A DNA stretch of 37,387 nucleotides from Bacillota bacterium (GCA_029239605.1 JARBUO010000018.1:1-37387); one strand, 5' to 3'. Shown: positions 16,380 to 24,969, counted from the stretch's first letter. The notes: generated by a model from the letters alone, not told the origin. Numbers and translations: made by a program.

Positions 16380-16505
16380 TGCTGTTTATGCCGTTCTTTT
16401 CAATCCATGAATCCTCACACCAATTGGCTGAGCTGTCAGGGTGACTGATCATACCGAAAATAAGCGGAAGCAGACTACTGATCCCAACAGAAGCCTGGTA
16501 AAACA

Positions 16506-17876
16506 CTACTCCTCATTGGCATAAACCACTGCAGACACTTTGGCTTCACCAGTTGAGGTATACGCATTGGTCCAGGTTACAGTCTCTCCTGGTGCAGGGC
16601 TACAGACCAAAACTCCCATGGTATCATCACCTGAAGTGCCGTCCTTATCCAACACTTCAATTTTAACCTGTGTTCCGGAAGGACGGGCAATATAGATGGT
16701 GGAAAACTCTTCAGTGTACTGATCTCCGAATTCGGCTTGCTCTTTACCCCAGTATACATTTTTCGTCACGTTCTTTGGTGCCTGATTATCCTTCCAATGA
16801 TTTTGATTGATGTGGGTGTATCCATCCACCGATATTTTCATAAATACATCACTTTCATCGTTGAAGGTATCCTTGTTTGCGCAGCTTGTAATGTTCAATA
16901 CCGTAATCTTATGAGAGTAATAAGGGTTATAGACGTATTCATGGGAAAAGGTTCCCAGTTCATTCAAATGGGTGTCAATAAAGAATGCAGGATCCGACCA
17001 GTAGATGCCTTCGTACAGCGGGCCGTCATCGGAATCATCCTTTGTCCAGGGAAGGGTGCAGGAGCTGTTTGAATACGTATCTCCGTGGAAATACCCGAAG
17101 GTATTGTACACGTGCCCTGCTCCTCCCGTATCATATCTCCTGTCCCACAATTCATCCATGGAAACCAGGGCATAATCGTAACTCTGTACGTAGCTGCCCG
17201 CAGTATTATCAGGCATTACCGAATTACCAGAACTATACCGAAATACAATGCCATCCCCTCCATTAGCAGCACCGCCATCGTATGCTTTGACTCCATGTCC
17301 CGCATCGGTTCCAATGCCGTTGGCCGAGAGATAAATTTCAGGTCTGTGCCGGTCAAGTCGCACAGGACCATCAATATTATCACTTCCACTTGCAATGGAA
17401 GGATCATTGGTATATTGATACCAGTGATTATGGGCTTGTGTCTCCATCAGCTGAAAACTTCCGAATTCAGTACCGTCCTTGCGAATCACAACAATACATC
17501 CTTCAAGGTCATGCTCATGCCGCTCAAGATTGATGGGACCGTCATCCCGAGGATAATAGAAGTCGTATTCGATAAAGTAGTGGGTCAGGGTTTCTCTCAC
17601 GGAATAATACACTGATGGATTCTGGGGATAGTTCATCAGGTTCTCCCAATTATTGTCGCCCCTCCAGTCTCCATCATAATCAAATCGAGTCATAAAATCT
17701 GCTCGGACATGATAGGTTTCATTGACATCCTGATAAATGGTGGGGGCCCAATAAGCTGCCAGTTCCTCATAGAATGAATTCGTTTCTCCCGATTCATTCT
17801 CCAGCGCCCAGGCAGTGGGCTGCACCAAAAGCAAAAGCATAAAATAAATCATGATACACAAGGTTTTCTTTTTCAT
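16506..17876 (-). CDS. Secreted protein with HxHDxE motif and C2-like C-terminal domain
   Basis: A typical signal peptide (MKKKTLCIMIYF...PTAWA) shows export; I start at 17876, with 17888 also possible. The mature protein of about 430 residues has an N-terminal domain containing YAWAP-like YWAPTIYQ, then HYFIEYDFYYPRD and ERHEHDLEGCIVVIRKDG. That pattern recalls the GHRHDWE heptapeptide of NPP1/NLP toxins and related VPS62-like proteins, but the rest differs. The C-terminal ~120 residues resemble a calcium-binding C2 domain (DESDVFMKISVDGY, then KIEVLDKDGTSGDDTMG). Function is unknown; a secreted metal-dependent or membrane-binding enzyme is possible. It lies upstream of yabP but is separated by a hairpin. 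Confidence 0.7.
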   Translation of the reverse strand: MKKKTLCIMIYFMLLLLVQPTAWALENESGETNSFYEELAAYWAPTIYQDVNETYHVRADFMTRFDYDGDWRGDNNWENLMNYPQNPSVYYSVRETLTHYFIEYDFYYPRDDGPINLERHEHDLEGCIVVIRKDGTEFGSFQLMETQAHNHWYQYTNDPSIASGSDNIDGPVRLDRHRPEIYLSANGIGTDAGHGVKAYDGGAANGGDGIVFRYSSGNSVMPDNTAGSYVQSYDYALVSMDELWDRRYDTGGAGHVYNTFGYFHGDTYSNSSCTLPWTKDDSDDGPLYEGIYWSDPAFFIDTHLNELGTFSHEYVYNPYYSHKITVLNITSCANKDTFNDESDVFMKISVDGYTHINQNHWKDNQAPKNVTKNVYWGKEQAEFGDQYTEEFSTIYIARPSGTQVKIEVLDKDGTSGDDTMGVLVCSPAPGETVTWTNAYTSTGEAKVSAVVYANEE

Positions 17877-17994
17877 AGGTGATTCCATCCTTCCTTAGAA
17901 ATCATTTCTGATCTTTAGAAATTTAACTCCTTTTGTTATCCCTTTGCTGCTTTTGTCCGTACTTGCTGTCCGTAATCATTTGTCCAGTGATACG

Positions 17995-18687
17995 TTACTT
18001 TTGATATTCCTCGGCGTTTAAGGATGACACCCCCTTCCACCCTCTCATCTCTGAGAGGAAGCCTTCCCGGTCTATTTTTTTTCTATGCTTATTAAATACC
18101 AGTCTAGCTGTGAGAATGTACTTCTTTTCCTCGTCGCAAAGCTCTTCCACGATCTCCCAATCCTTTAGAGTAGTATCATACTTTGGAGCTGTTCGGTTCA
18201 AGCTGATCAGGAATTGACTTAAGTTACTGCACTCCACTTCCAGAAGCAGGCCCTTTGATTTGAGCTTGCGAAAGGATTTTTCCAGGTACTCAAAGATGGT
18301 GAGGGTCAGAAGAATTGCAACAGTGCCAGCAACGGCAGCCTCGTAAAAGCCGCCGCCAGCTGCCAGGCCAAGACATGCTACGGACCAGACGCTTGCTGCA
18401 GTAGTCAAGCCTCTGATTGTAACACCATCCCTCAGGATGGTTCCCGCACCCAGAAACCCGATTCCCGAGATGACCTGGGCCCCCAGTCGTGTGGGATCCA
18501 TTGTAGTAATATCTTCATACCGGTGGAGGGACAGTTCCCCCATAAGCATAATCACCGCCGAGCCGATGGCAACCAGCATATGAGTTCTAAGGCCTGCCGG
18601 CCGGTTGCTGGTCTCTCTTTCCCAGCCGATGACACCGCCGATCATCATAGCAAGGAGAATTCTAAAGCTCAATTCCAATGGCGGCAT
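17995..18687 (-). CDS. MgtC/SapB family membrane protein
   Basis: The ATG at 18687 (MPPLELSF) follows AAAGGAGGTGA exactly, giving 230 residues; an upstream codon at 18720 has no site. Four to five transmembrane helices carry the family signature: GWERETSNRPAGLRTHMLVAIGSA followed by RLGAQVISGIGFLGAGTILRDG and IRGLTTAASVWSVACLGLAAG. The last ~80 residues form a soluble ACT-like domain. MgtC proteins modulate magnesium starvation responses and F-ATPase in pathogens; in Clostridia the role is uncertain. Its upstream leader consists of 25-bp tandem repeats. Confidence 0.93.
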   Translation of the reverse strand: MPPLELSFRILLAMMIGGVIGWERETSNRPAGLRTHMLVAIGSAVIMLMGELSLHRYEDITTMDPTRLGAQVISGIGFLGAGTILRDGVTIRGLTTAASVWSVACLGLAAGGGFYEAAVAGTVAILLTLTIFEYLEKSFRKLKSKGLLLEVECSNLSQFLISLNRTAPKYDTTLKDWEIVEELCDEEKKYILTARLVFNKHRKKIDREGFLSEMRGWKGVSSLNAEEYQK

Positions 18688-18705
18688 CTTCTCACCTCCT
18701 TTGTA

Positions 18706-18847
18706 TGTCAGATGTCTCACCGTTCAATGCTGCCAGACGGCGCTCCATTCAATGCTGTCAGACGTCTCACCGTTCAGCGCTGCCAGACGGCTCTCCATTC
18801 CATGCCGCCAGACCGCCCTCCATTCAATGCTGCCAAGCGCCTGGCAT
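18706..18847. repeat. 25-bp tandem repeat upstream of the mgtC-family gene
   Basis: Five full units start at 18723, 18748, 18773, 18798 and 18823, each 25 bases long and beginning TTCAATGCTGCCAGACG or a variant. A partial copy lies at 18706-18722, and a degenerate sixth begins at 18848. The repeat lies between the PfkB gene and the mgtC-family gene, ending about 20 bases before the latter's start codon. Units differ at several positions, so the array is not recent. Confidence 0.85.
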
Positions 18848-18918
18848 TTCAATGTCCAATGTCCCGCCCTTCAGTGCTGAAATGCCATTTTTTCAGTTAG
18901 CCTCCGCATCTAAGGAGG

Positions 18919-18940
18919 AAAGGCGGATCCCTCCGCCTTT
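18919..18940 (-). terminator. Weak hairpin at the end of the PfkB gene
   Basis: AAAGGCGGA (18919-18927) and TCCGCCTTT (18932-18940) form a perfect 9-bp stem with a 4-base loop, touching the stop codon of the PfkB gene. No T-run follows on the minus strand, so it may be a 3'-end stabiliser rather than a terminator. Confidence 0.4.
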
Positions 18941-19935
18941 CAAAAATGAAACAATGCTGCTTCAGCTGGTACTAAGCAGCATCGATACTGCTCTATTTCT
19001 TCTCTGCCCTTTTTCAGCGGTCCTGGCTGCTCCATTTTCAGGGATACTGCTGCCGCTGCAAAGTCAAGGGCATCCCTGATATTTCGGTTAAGGCGCTCTG
19101 TTATGTATACGCTGAATACCGTATCCCCTCTGCCTGCTCTGCCGCTTAGATTTCTCGGCGTAAGTGGTGCCGTATAAATTTCCTGACCACTGTAGACCAT
19201 TACCTCGCTGTTATGGGTGATCATAACTTCTTTGGCACCCCAGCCATACATGACTTCAGCTGCCTTTTCCCTGTCGCTTGTGCCTGTAAGAATCTCGGCC
19301 TCAGCCGCATCAGTCTTTAAAAAGTGGATAAATGGAAAATCCCTTTTTTTATGCTCGTAATCCTGGAAGGAAAGGAGTTTTGTCTCTTCATCAAGGCACC
19401 TTAGATATCCCTGCATATCCACTGCCACCATACCTCGTTTGGCCAGGTGTTCGATCATGCCATCCTCAAAGTCGCCCCGGACGAGCCCCGCAAGGTGGTA
19501 GATGCTGCTGGAAACCCCGCCGGGAATGTCATCCATGCGAAATGGCTCTGCAACGGAGGCCACCACCAAATCCCGCCGCTCCCGGTCCTCGGAAAGATAC
19601 CGGTTCAGCATGGAGGTATTCCATTTACTTTCCATAAAATAAATATCATTCCGGTCAAAAGGAAGAAGATCCATAAGCATCCGCTGCTCTGCCGTCATCT
19701 TTGTAAGAATCCCTACCGAGGCGCCCGAGAAATATGCCGCATAGGAGCTGAATAGTTCTGCTCCTCCAAAGAAGCCGTACCGCGTTCCGTCAACTTCCTG
19801 AACTTCATCCACAGTGATGTGACCGATCAAAAATGTATCATAGTGTTTCTTTGCTGTATGATCTGCCACGGCTTCTTTATCTGTAACTGCTTCTGTCACC
19901 GCTGTTTTTTCTGTTACTGCTGTTCTATCTTTCAT
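18940..19935 (-). CDS. PfkB family carbohydrate/nucleoside kinase
   Basis: This is a ribokinase-fold ATP-dependent kinase of about 331 residues from the ATG at 19935, which follows AGGAG inside the preceding gene's end. The N-terminal ~30 residues are a low-complexity Ala-Val-Thr-Glu repeat. The kinase body starts at HYDTFLIGHITVDEV and GFFGGAELFSSYAA (substrate lid region). The C-terminal signature GRAGRGDTVFSVYI supplies the anion hole and the catalytic Asp of the usual GAGD motif. Members phosphorylate sugars, nucleosides or related alcohols; the substrate here is unknown. It overlaps the MBL-hydrolase gene by 11 bases and closes the ABC operon, so it probably acts on the imported solute or its product. 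Confidence 0.85.
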   Translation of the reverse strand: MKDRTAVTEKTAVTEAVTDKEAVADHTAKKHYDTFLIGHITVDEVQEVDGTRYGFFGGAELFSSYAAYFSGASVGILTKMTAEQRMLMDLLPFDRNDIYFMESKWNTSMLNRYLSEDRERRDLVVASVAEPFRMDDIPGGVSSSIYHLAGLVRGDFEDGMIEHLAKRGMVAVDMQGYLRCLDEETKLLSFQDYEHKKRDFPFIHFLKTDAAEAEILTGTSDREKAAEVMYGWGAKEVMITHNSEVMVYSGQEIYTAPLTPRNLSGRAGRGDTVFSVYITERLNRNIRDALDFAAAAVSLKMEQPGPLKKGREEIEQYRCCLVPAEAALFHF

Positions 19936-20914
19936 AGCTGCATCTCCTGTCACTGATGATTTCCTCTTTTGTATCGATCTTAATGGATCCATCTGGATCA
20001 ATACAGAAGCTTACGGTTTCATGAGTGGCCTGTTTGCAGGCCTCAGCCTTTACTGCATCTGTAAAAAGCACTTCCTTGGCATGGCGTTGTAAGAGCTTGA
20101 TAACACCCGGGTCGGGGCAGTCACTTCTGCTGTTTGACACCGAGATCACCGCATATTCCGGCCGTAGCATATCCGACAGCTTCTGCGTCATGGAATCCTT
20201 ATGGCCGTGATGGGGAATCTTGACAATATCCATTGACGGTAGCTGCTTTTGATCCCACTTTGCAGCATAAATATCTCCCGGAAGGGATATAGTCCGATCT
20301 GCGTACTGAAGCCTTATCCGAAGGCTGGTATTGTTAATGAACCGATCCAGCCTTGTTAGCATGGCATTGGAACCTCGTTCCTCCAGAGTCTCCGCCCAGA
20401 TGCCGTCTTGCAGTTCCAGCAGTTCCTCTTCCATAAAGAGGTGCACCCGAAGCTCTCCCTCCAGATCAATTCTTTGTTTGTTATTCCGATGAAGCACAAT
20501 CCGGGTTCCTTTTTCCCTCAGGGTATTCAATGCCTGTAGGTAAAGGTTTAACGACGTCAGAAGACAGTTCGCCCCAGGAGACAATTCTTCACTGCACCCA
20601 ACGGTCTTCCCCCAGTATTGCTGGGGAGGCAGATAGTTGACCCACAGTTCTTTGATTTCTATTTCATCCGCCAGATCAGGAAGTCCGCCAGTGTGATCCA
20701 GATGAAGATGGGATAGAGCCAGCACATCAAGCCTTGAAACACCCTCTTTTTTGAGAAGCTCAACTGCTCTGATTCGTTTTGAGCCTTCCTCGGTTTTCCC
20801 CAGCGTCAGATCACCGCAGTCAACCAGAATTGAGAATACCGTTCGATCCGTCTTCATAAGCCGAATGAGAATGGAATCTCCATATCCGACGTTTATAAAG
20901 TCCAATTTCAGCAT
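19925..20914 (-). CDS. Metallo-beta-lactamase-fold hydrolase (ComEC C-terminal-like)
   Basis: This 329-residue soluble MBL-fold protein lacks the membrane parts of ComEC. It begins LKLDFINVGYGDSILI and carries the dinuclear zinc motif SHLHLDHTGG, then NNTSLRIRLQYADRTISLPGD and IPHHGHKDS, which supply the remaining metal ligands. It ends with the ComEC-like YAVISVSNSRSDCPDPGVIKLL. ComEC-type domains hydrolyse phosphodiesters, so a nuclease or phosphodiesterase activity is plausible. No signal peptide is present. The start overlaps the ATPase gene by seven bases and the end overlaps the PfkB kinase gene, placing it inside the ABC operon. I infer it cleaves an imported compound, but its substrate is not shown. 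Confidence 0.88.
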   Translation of the reverse strand: MLKLDFINVGYGDSILIRLMKTDRTVFSILVDCGDLTLGKTEEGSKRIRAVELLKKEGVSRLDVLALSHLHLDHTGGLPDLADEIEIKELWVNYLPPQQYWGKTVGCSEELSPGANCLLTSLNLYLQALNTLREKGTRIVLHRNNKQRIDLEGELRVHLFMEEELLELQDGIWAETLEERGSNAMLTRLDRFINNTSLRIRLQYADRTISLPGDIYAAKWDQKQLPSMDIVKIPHHGHKDSMTQKLSDMLRPEYAVISVSNSRSDCPDPGVIKLLQRHAKEVLFTDAVKAEACKQATHETVSFCIDPDGSIKIDTKEEIISDRRCSYER

Positions 20915-22005
20915 GTTGCGTCCTCGCAGTCGAGAACATGAATTTTCTTTTGATCCAAAATCAATCGGACCTTACCATTACGGCTGCCGGACAGATCAGG
21001 GTTGGAATCGTCCAGGATCAAGGTTTCCTCATCGACTCGAATCCAATACCGGATTACTCTTCCTAAGAAGCTATAGTTTTCAATGGTTCCTTCTAAGAAA
21101 ACCTCATTGTTGCAATCCTCTTCAGGGCCTGCAATCCTCATACACTCCGGCCTGATCACCAGCAGCACGTTAGCTCCCTGCGTGGCTTCAAGGTTAGAGT
21201 GCAGCCCGATTCGCTTGCCACAGTAGTCGACTGCCAAGATGCCATTTTCCTGCTTTAGGGCCTTAGCTTTCAGGAAATTAACAACTCCTACGAAGTTGGC
21301 CACGAATGGATTTGCCGGTCTAAAATAAATCTCCCAAGGGGATCCTATTTGTTCAATTCTTCCGTTTCTCATGACCGCAATCATGTCGGACATGGAGAGT
21401 GCCTCATCTTGGTCATGGGTTACATAGATGGTGGTAATATTAAATTTTTGCTGGATCATCCGCAGCTCTGTTCTGACCTCTACCCTGAGCTTTGCATCCA
21501 GGTTGGAAAGAGGCTCATCCAGAAGCAGGATTTCCTGGCCCATGATCAGCGCTCTGGCAAAGGCAACCCTTTGCTGCTGTCCGCCCGAAAGCTGCTTGGG
21601 AAAGCGTTTCTCGAGATTGAGCAGATTAAACATTTCCAGCATCTCAGCAACCTTGCTGTCAATGACTGATTTGGGAATCTTCTGCAGCTTCAGTCCGTAA
21701 GAGATATTCTCATATACGGTCATATGAGGAAACAGCGCATACTCCTGAAAGACGAGAGGTGTATTTCTCTTATATGGGGGCAGGCCGTTCACGCGCTTGC
21801 CTTTGATATAGATATCACCCTCTTCCGGCTCTGCAAAGCCAGCCAATTGGCGCATCAGAGTTGTTTTTCCGCATCCGCTGGGACCCAGCAGCGTTACAAA
21901 CTTGCCCTTTGGGATTGTAAGAGAAACGTGATCCAACGCGGTAAAGCTGTCAAAGCGTTTCACAATATTTTTAAATTCTATGAATTTCTGATCTTGATGT
22001 TCCAT
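20908..22005 (-). CDS. ABC transporter ATP-binding protein (Fbp/Afu/PhnT type)
   Basis: This 365-residue ATPase of the MOI/CUT subfamily energises import by the adjacent permease. Walker A is GPSGCGKTT (about residue 38), the Q-loop is PLVFQEYALFPHMTVYENI, the signature is LSGGQQQRVAFARAL, and Walker B LLLDEPLSNLDAKLR is followed by the switch histidine in YVTHDQDEALS. The C-terminal ~110 residues form a TOBE-type regulatory domain. AGGAGG precedes the ATG and the gene starts 27 bases after the permease stop. The family imports ferric iron, phosphonates, sugar phosphates, thiamine or polyamines, so specificity must come from the binding protein. Confidence 0.93.
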   Translation of the reverse strand: MEHQDQKFIEFKNIVKRFDSFTALDHVSLTIPKGKFVTLLGPSGCGKTTLMRQLAGFAEPEEGDIYIKGKRVNGLPPYKRNTPLVFQEYALFPHMTVYENISYGLKLQKIPKSVIDSKVAEMLEMFNLLNLEKRFPKQLSGGQQQRVAFARALIMGQEILLLDEPLSNLDAKLRVEVRTELRMIQQKFNITTIYVTHDQDEALSMSDMIAVMRNGRIEQIGSPWEIYFRPANPFVANFVGVVNFLKAKALKQENGILAVDYCGKRIGLHSNLEATQGANVLLVIRPECMRIAGPEEDCNNEVFLEGTIENYSFLGRVIRYWIRVDEETLILDDSNPDLSGSRNGKVRLILDQKKIHVLDCEDATC

Positions 22006-22032
22006 CAGTCAATCCTCCTAATTCTTCTTAGT

Positions 22033-23691
22033 TTACAGCTCCAGCTTGATTCCCTGTTTGCCAAGCAAATACCGTGCGACTTTCAGCACCCCAAATGCAA
22101 CTGCAATCAAAACCACAGTAAAGGCGGCAGCGCTTCCCCACTGTCCTGTCTCCACAAGACCCATGATAGACACGGTACCGACGATGGTATGGGGGGAGTA
22201 AATAAAGATCACCACGCTCAGGCAGGTGACGGAGCGTAAAAATGAGAGTACAAATCCAGAGAGAAACGGAGCCTTCAGCAGCGGCAGAATAATATCCTTA
22301 AAGCCTCTGAAACTGTTCGCCCCCAGATTAAGCGCAGCATCCTCCACGGAATTTCCAATCTGCTGCAAGCCTGCCGTACTTGCGCTGTAACAGGTGGGAA
22401 TATTCCAAAACAGCAGAGCCAGAACCATAATTGCAGAAGTTCCGGTAAGCTCCACAGGTTTTGTGTTAAAGGCCATTACAAATCCGATTCCTAAAAACAG
22501 ACCGGGAATGGCACCGGGAAGAATTGCGATGAAATCAAGAAACTTATTAACGCCTACCTGCTTTTTCTGGACGATGTATGCCAGTACCATTGCCAGCAAT
22601 GCAGCGAGAATGGATGACAGGAAAGCAAATTTAATACTGTTGAGTATTTGTTCTCCTTTGAAGAATACGTACTTCATATTATCCAGGGTTAGGCTCCAGT
22701 CGTATCCCCAGGTCTTTGTAAACGCACCGTAGAGCAGCGTTCCGTAAACCAGCAGTACAAAGAGAGAAAAAGCCATACACCCTGAAAACAGACCCCATTT
22801 CACAGCCTTTGGCAATTCAAAGGGGTGAAGGGAAATTTCCTTGCCGGTAACGGTCACATAGGAACGCTGGCCCACCCAGAATCTGTTGATGACGAAGATA
22901 CCCAGTGCCGGAACCAGTAAAGCCGTGGCCAGTACCGCAGCGGTCTTCATGTCATACCAGCCGGAGATCTGCATATATGCTTCTGTGGGAAGCAGCGCCA
23001 GGTCACCGCCGATCATCATCGGGTTACCAAAGTCAGTCAGAACGTTGATTGCGGCAATGAGTGCACCGCCCGCAATTCCAGGTCTGCAAAGGGGAAAGAA
23101 TACATCACGGAATACCTGCCAGCGAGATGCGCCCACATTGTAGGCTGCGTATTCCAGGTTGGTGGAAATGGAATTGATTACGCCATAAATGACGGAATAT
23201 GCATAGGGAAAGAATGTGACCGTCTGAACGATCCAAAGCCCGAATCGGCCGTAAATGTCAACTCTGAGTCCAAATACGCCTTTGGTGATGATACCCTGAA
23301 TTCCAAAGAGCAGAATATAGCTCAGGGCGACAATAAATGGCGGTGATACAATAGGCAGAAGGGTGATAAAGCGAAAAAGACGCTTGCACGGAACATCTAC
23401 CCTGGCAATTGTGTATGCAAACAAAAATGCAATAGTTGTGCAGGAAATGGTTGAGACCAAGGTCATGAACAAACTGTTTTTTAACGCACTGATCCATCTT
23501 GATCTGGTGAACAGCTGACCGTAATCCGAAAGGCTGGGAACGGTTACTACTTTAATTACAGGCCATACTGCAAAATAACAAACAAATAAAATAATTGCAA
23601 CGATAACGATTAACAGCAAAGGCTCATTTTTCAGCCTTTTGATTTCCTTCAAGGATTCATGAATTGAAATTCCTGTATTCAAAACAAACAC
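22033..23691 (-). CDS. ABC transporter permease with two fused MetI-type domains
   Basis: This 552-residue integral membrane protein has about 12 transmembrane helices, made of two fused permease modules as in FbpB/AfuB/ThiP. Each half has an EAA loop that docks the ATPase: EYAAYNVGASRWQVFRDVFFP (about residue 192) and EDAALNLGANSFRGFKDIILP (about residue 459). The start is a GTG at 23691 close behind GGGGGG. It is preceded by 119 bases containing a GC-rich hairpin after the binding-protein gene, and the ATPase gene follows. Together with these genes it forms a complete importer. Confidence 0.93.
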   Translation of the reverse strand: MFVLNTGISIHESLKEIKRLKNEPLLLIVIVAIILFVCYFAVWPVIKVVTVPSLSDYGQLFTRSRWISALKNSLFMTLVSTISCTTIAFLFAYTIARVDVPCKRLFRFITLLPIVSPPFIVALSYILLFGIQGIITKGVFGLRVDIYGRFGLWIVQTVTFFPYAYSVIYGVINSISTNLEYAAYNVGASRWQVFRDVFFPLCRPGIAGGALIAAINVLTDFGNPMMIGGDLALLPTEAYMQISGWYDMKTAAVLATALLVPALGIFVINRFWVGQRSYVTVTGKEISLHPFELPKAVKWGLFSGCMAFSLFVLLVYGTLLYGAFTKTWGYDWSLTLDNMKYVFFKGEQILNSIKFAFLSSILAALLAMVLAYIVQKKQVGVNKFLDFIAILPGAIPGLFLGIGFVMAFNTKPVELTGTSAIMVLALLFWNIPTCYSASTAGLQQIGNSVEDAALNLGANSFRGFKDIILPLLKAPFLSGFVLSFLRSVTCLSVVIFIYSPHTIVGTVSIMGLVETGQWGSAAAFTVVLIAVAFGVLKVARYLLGKQGIKLEL

Positions 23692-23775
23692 TGCCCCCCA
23701 TTTCAGATATCAGGAAGCGCTGATTTTATGGAAGGTGCAAAGACCGCTAGAATGAATCAGCGTTTCCAAAGGAAA

Positions 23776-23804
23776 GGGCGCCTGCCAAAATCAGGCCGGC
23801 GCCC
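23776..23804 (-). terminator. GC-rich hairpin between the binding-protein and permease genes
   Basis: GGGCGCC (23776-23782) pairs perfectly with GGCGCCC (23798-23804), with an inner GCC/GGC extension. It lies seven bases after the stop of the binding-protein gene and is followed by TTTCCTTTGG on the minus strand. It probably acts as a partial terminator or RNA-stability element that yields more binding protein than permease. Confidence 0.6.
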
Positions 23805-23810
23805 ATCGGC

Positions 23811-24869
23811 TTATCCGCGATTAGACATAATTTCCGTTTCAAACTTTTCTACAACTGCAGGCTTCATCTCTCCGGCTTTTGATCTGTCATATTCCACCAG
23901 ATTGATTTCCTCCATAGTCGGCAGTCCTTCGGGGGCAGCCACATCATCTCTGACGGAGTAACGGTTGGAGATCTGCGTATTCAGTTCGCCTGCTTCCTTG
24001 GTCAGGAGCCAGTCAACAAAGATCTTTGCATTCTCTGTATTGGGTCCGCCTTTCACGACAGCAGCTCCGCCGATTTCAAAGGCAGTTTTTTCTGGAATAA
24101 TGATTTCGATAGGGTATCCCTGCTTTTGAACTTTGAAAATATCGTGTACCCAAGATACTCCGGCAATGAATTCTCCTGCTGCGATTGGGCTGATACAGTC
24201 TCCTGCGCCCTTGTAATAATGATGAATATTCTGATCCAAAGCTTTCAGATAATCCCATGCCTTGTCTTCACCAAGACGGAAAATCTGATCAGCCACAAAG
24301 ATATACGCACCTCCTGATGTTGCCGGATTGGAGTTTACCAGAACATCCTTATACCTGGGATCCAAAAGATCATCCCATGTTTTTGGCCGTTCCAGTCCCT
24401 GAGATGCAAGCTCGGCGTCAAACCGCTCGGTGTTGATTACGATACCCTGAACGCCCATATACCATCCCTGCCAATACCCATTGGGGTCATTGAACATGGG
24501 ATCCAGGTCCGCATTGTTCGGTGAGGAATACTTTTCAAAGGCACCTTCTTTGGCCAGCGGCTCGTAAAGGTCAACAGAGCCTCCCACCAGCACATCAGCC
24601 TTTGGGGAAGCCATTTCGGCCTGAACTCTTGCAACAGCATCTCCGCCGCCAAGCCTTATGTACTCAATTTCGATTCCCGTGTCTTCTTTAAACTGCTTTT
24701 GTACTGCGAGGATATCCTCTTCATTTAAAGCAGTATAGACAACGAGCTTCCCGCCCTGTACCGCATCGGCATCGTCTGCCGGCTCGGCACTGCCTCCGCC
24801 GCACGCTGTCAGCATCGAGGCAATAAGAGCAAGGACCAGTAACACTACCAGGCTAGTCTTTTTACACAT
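23811..24869 (-). CDS. ABC transporter substrate-binding lipoprotein (Fbp/AfuA/PhnS-like)
   Basis: This 352-residue binding protein has a lipoprotein signal peptide ending LTAC (Cys at about 23), so it is anchored outside the membrane. The mature part begins KLVVYTALNEEDILAVQKQFKEDTGIEIEY, the pattern of the ferric/phosphonate/sugar-phosphate cluster of solute-binding proteins. It continues with ADVLVGGSVDLYEPLAKEG and WVHDIFKVQKQGYPIEIIIPEKTA. The two-tyrosine iron motif of FbpA is not evident, which argues mildly against iron. GAGAGGAG precedes the ATG. It is the first gene of the importer operon, driven by a consensus promoter overlapped by an operator. The ligand is unknown. Confidence 0.92.
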   Translation of the reverse strand: MCKKTSLVVLLVLALIASMLTACGGGSAEPADDADAVQGGKLVVYTALNEEDILAVQKQFKEDTGIEIEYIRLGGGDAVARVQAEMASPKADVLVGGSVDLYEPLAKEGAFEKYSSPNNADLDPMFNDPNGYWQGWYMGVQGIVINTERFDAELASQGLERPKTWDDLLDPRYKDVLVNSNPATSGGAYIFVADQIFRLGEDKAWDYLKALDQNIHHYYKGAGDCISPIAAGEFIAGVSWVHDIFKVQKQGYPIEIIIPEKTAFEIGGAAVVKGGPNTENAKIFVDWLLTKEAGELNTQISNRYSVRDDVAAPEGLPTMEEINLVEYDRSKAGEMKPAVVEKFETEIMSNRG

Positions 24870-24922
24870 AAAAAACTTCTCCTCTCAAAATGCAGAAATT
24901 ACTTTTCTTTGATTACAGGTTT

Positions 24923-24951
24923 ATTATATTGATAAAATTGGAACGTGTCAA
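24923..24951 (-). promoter_or_regulatory. Sigma-A promoter of the importer operon
   Basis: On the minus strand TTGACA (24946-24951) is followed after exactly 17 bases by TATAAT (24923-24928), a full consensus promoter. The -35 box is part of operator O1, so a bound repressor would block RNA polymerase. Confidence 0.88.
24938..24951. promoter_or_regulatory. Operator O1 (LacI-type interrupted palindrome)
   Basis: TTGGAACGTGTCAA has the symmetric form TTGnnACGTnnCAA with a central CG, as in LacI-family operators. It covers the -35 box of the importer promoter. Confidence 0.7.
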
Positions 24952-24969
24952 TCCATCAAATTAATTTTT

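Noticed and set aside
18723..18847. CRISPR array
   Set aside because: The 25-base units are contiguous without spacers and no cas gene is present.
18523..18900. Plus-strand open frames through the 25-bp repeats
   Set aside because: They run antisense to the mgtC-family gene, lack ribosome binding sites and exist only because 25-base units keep shifting frame without stops.
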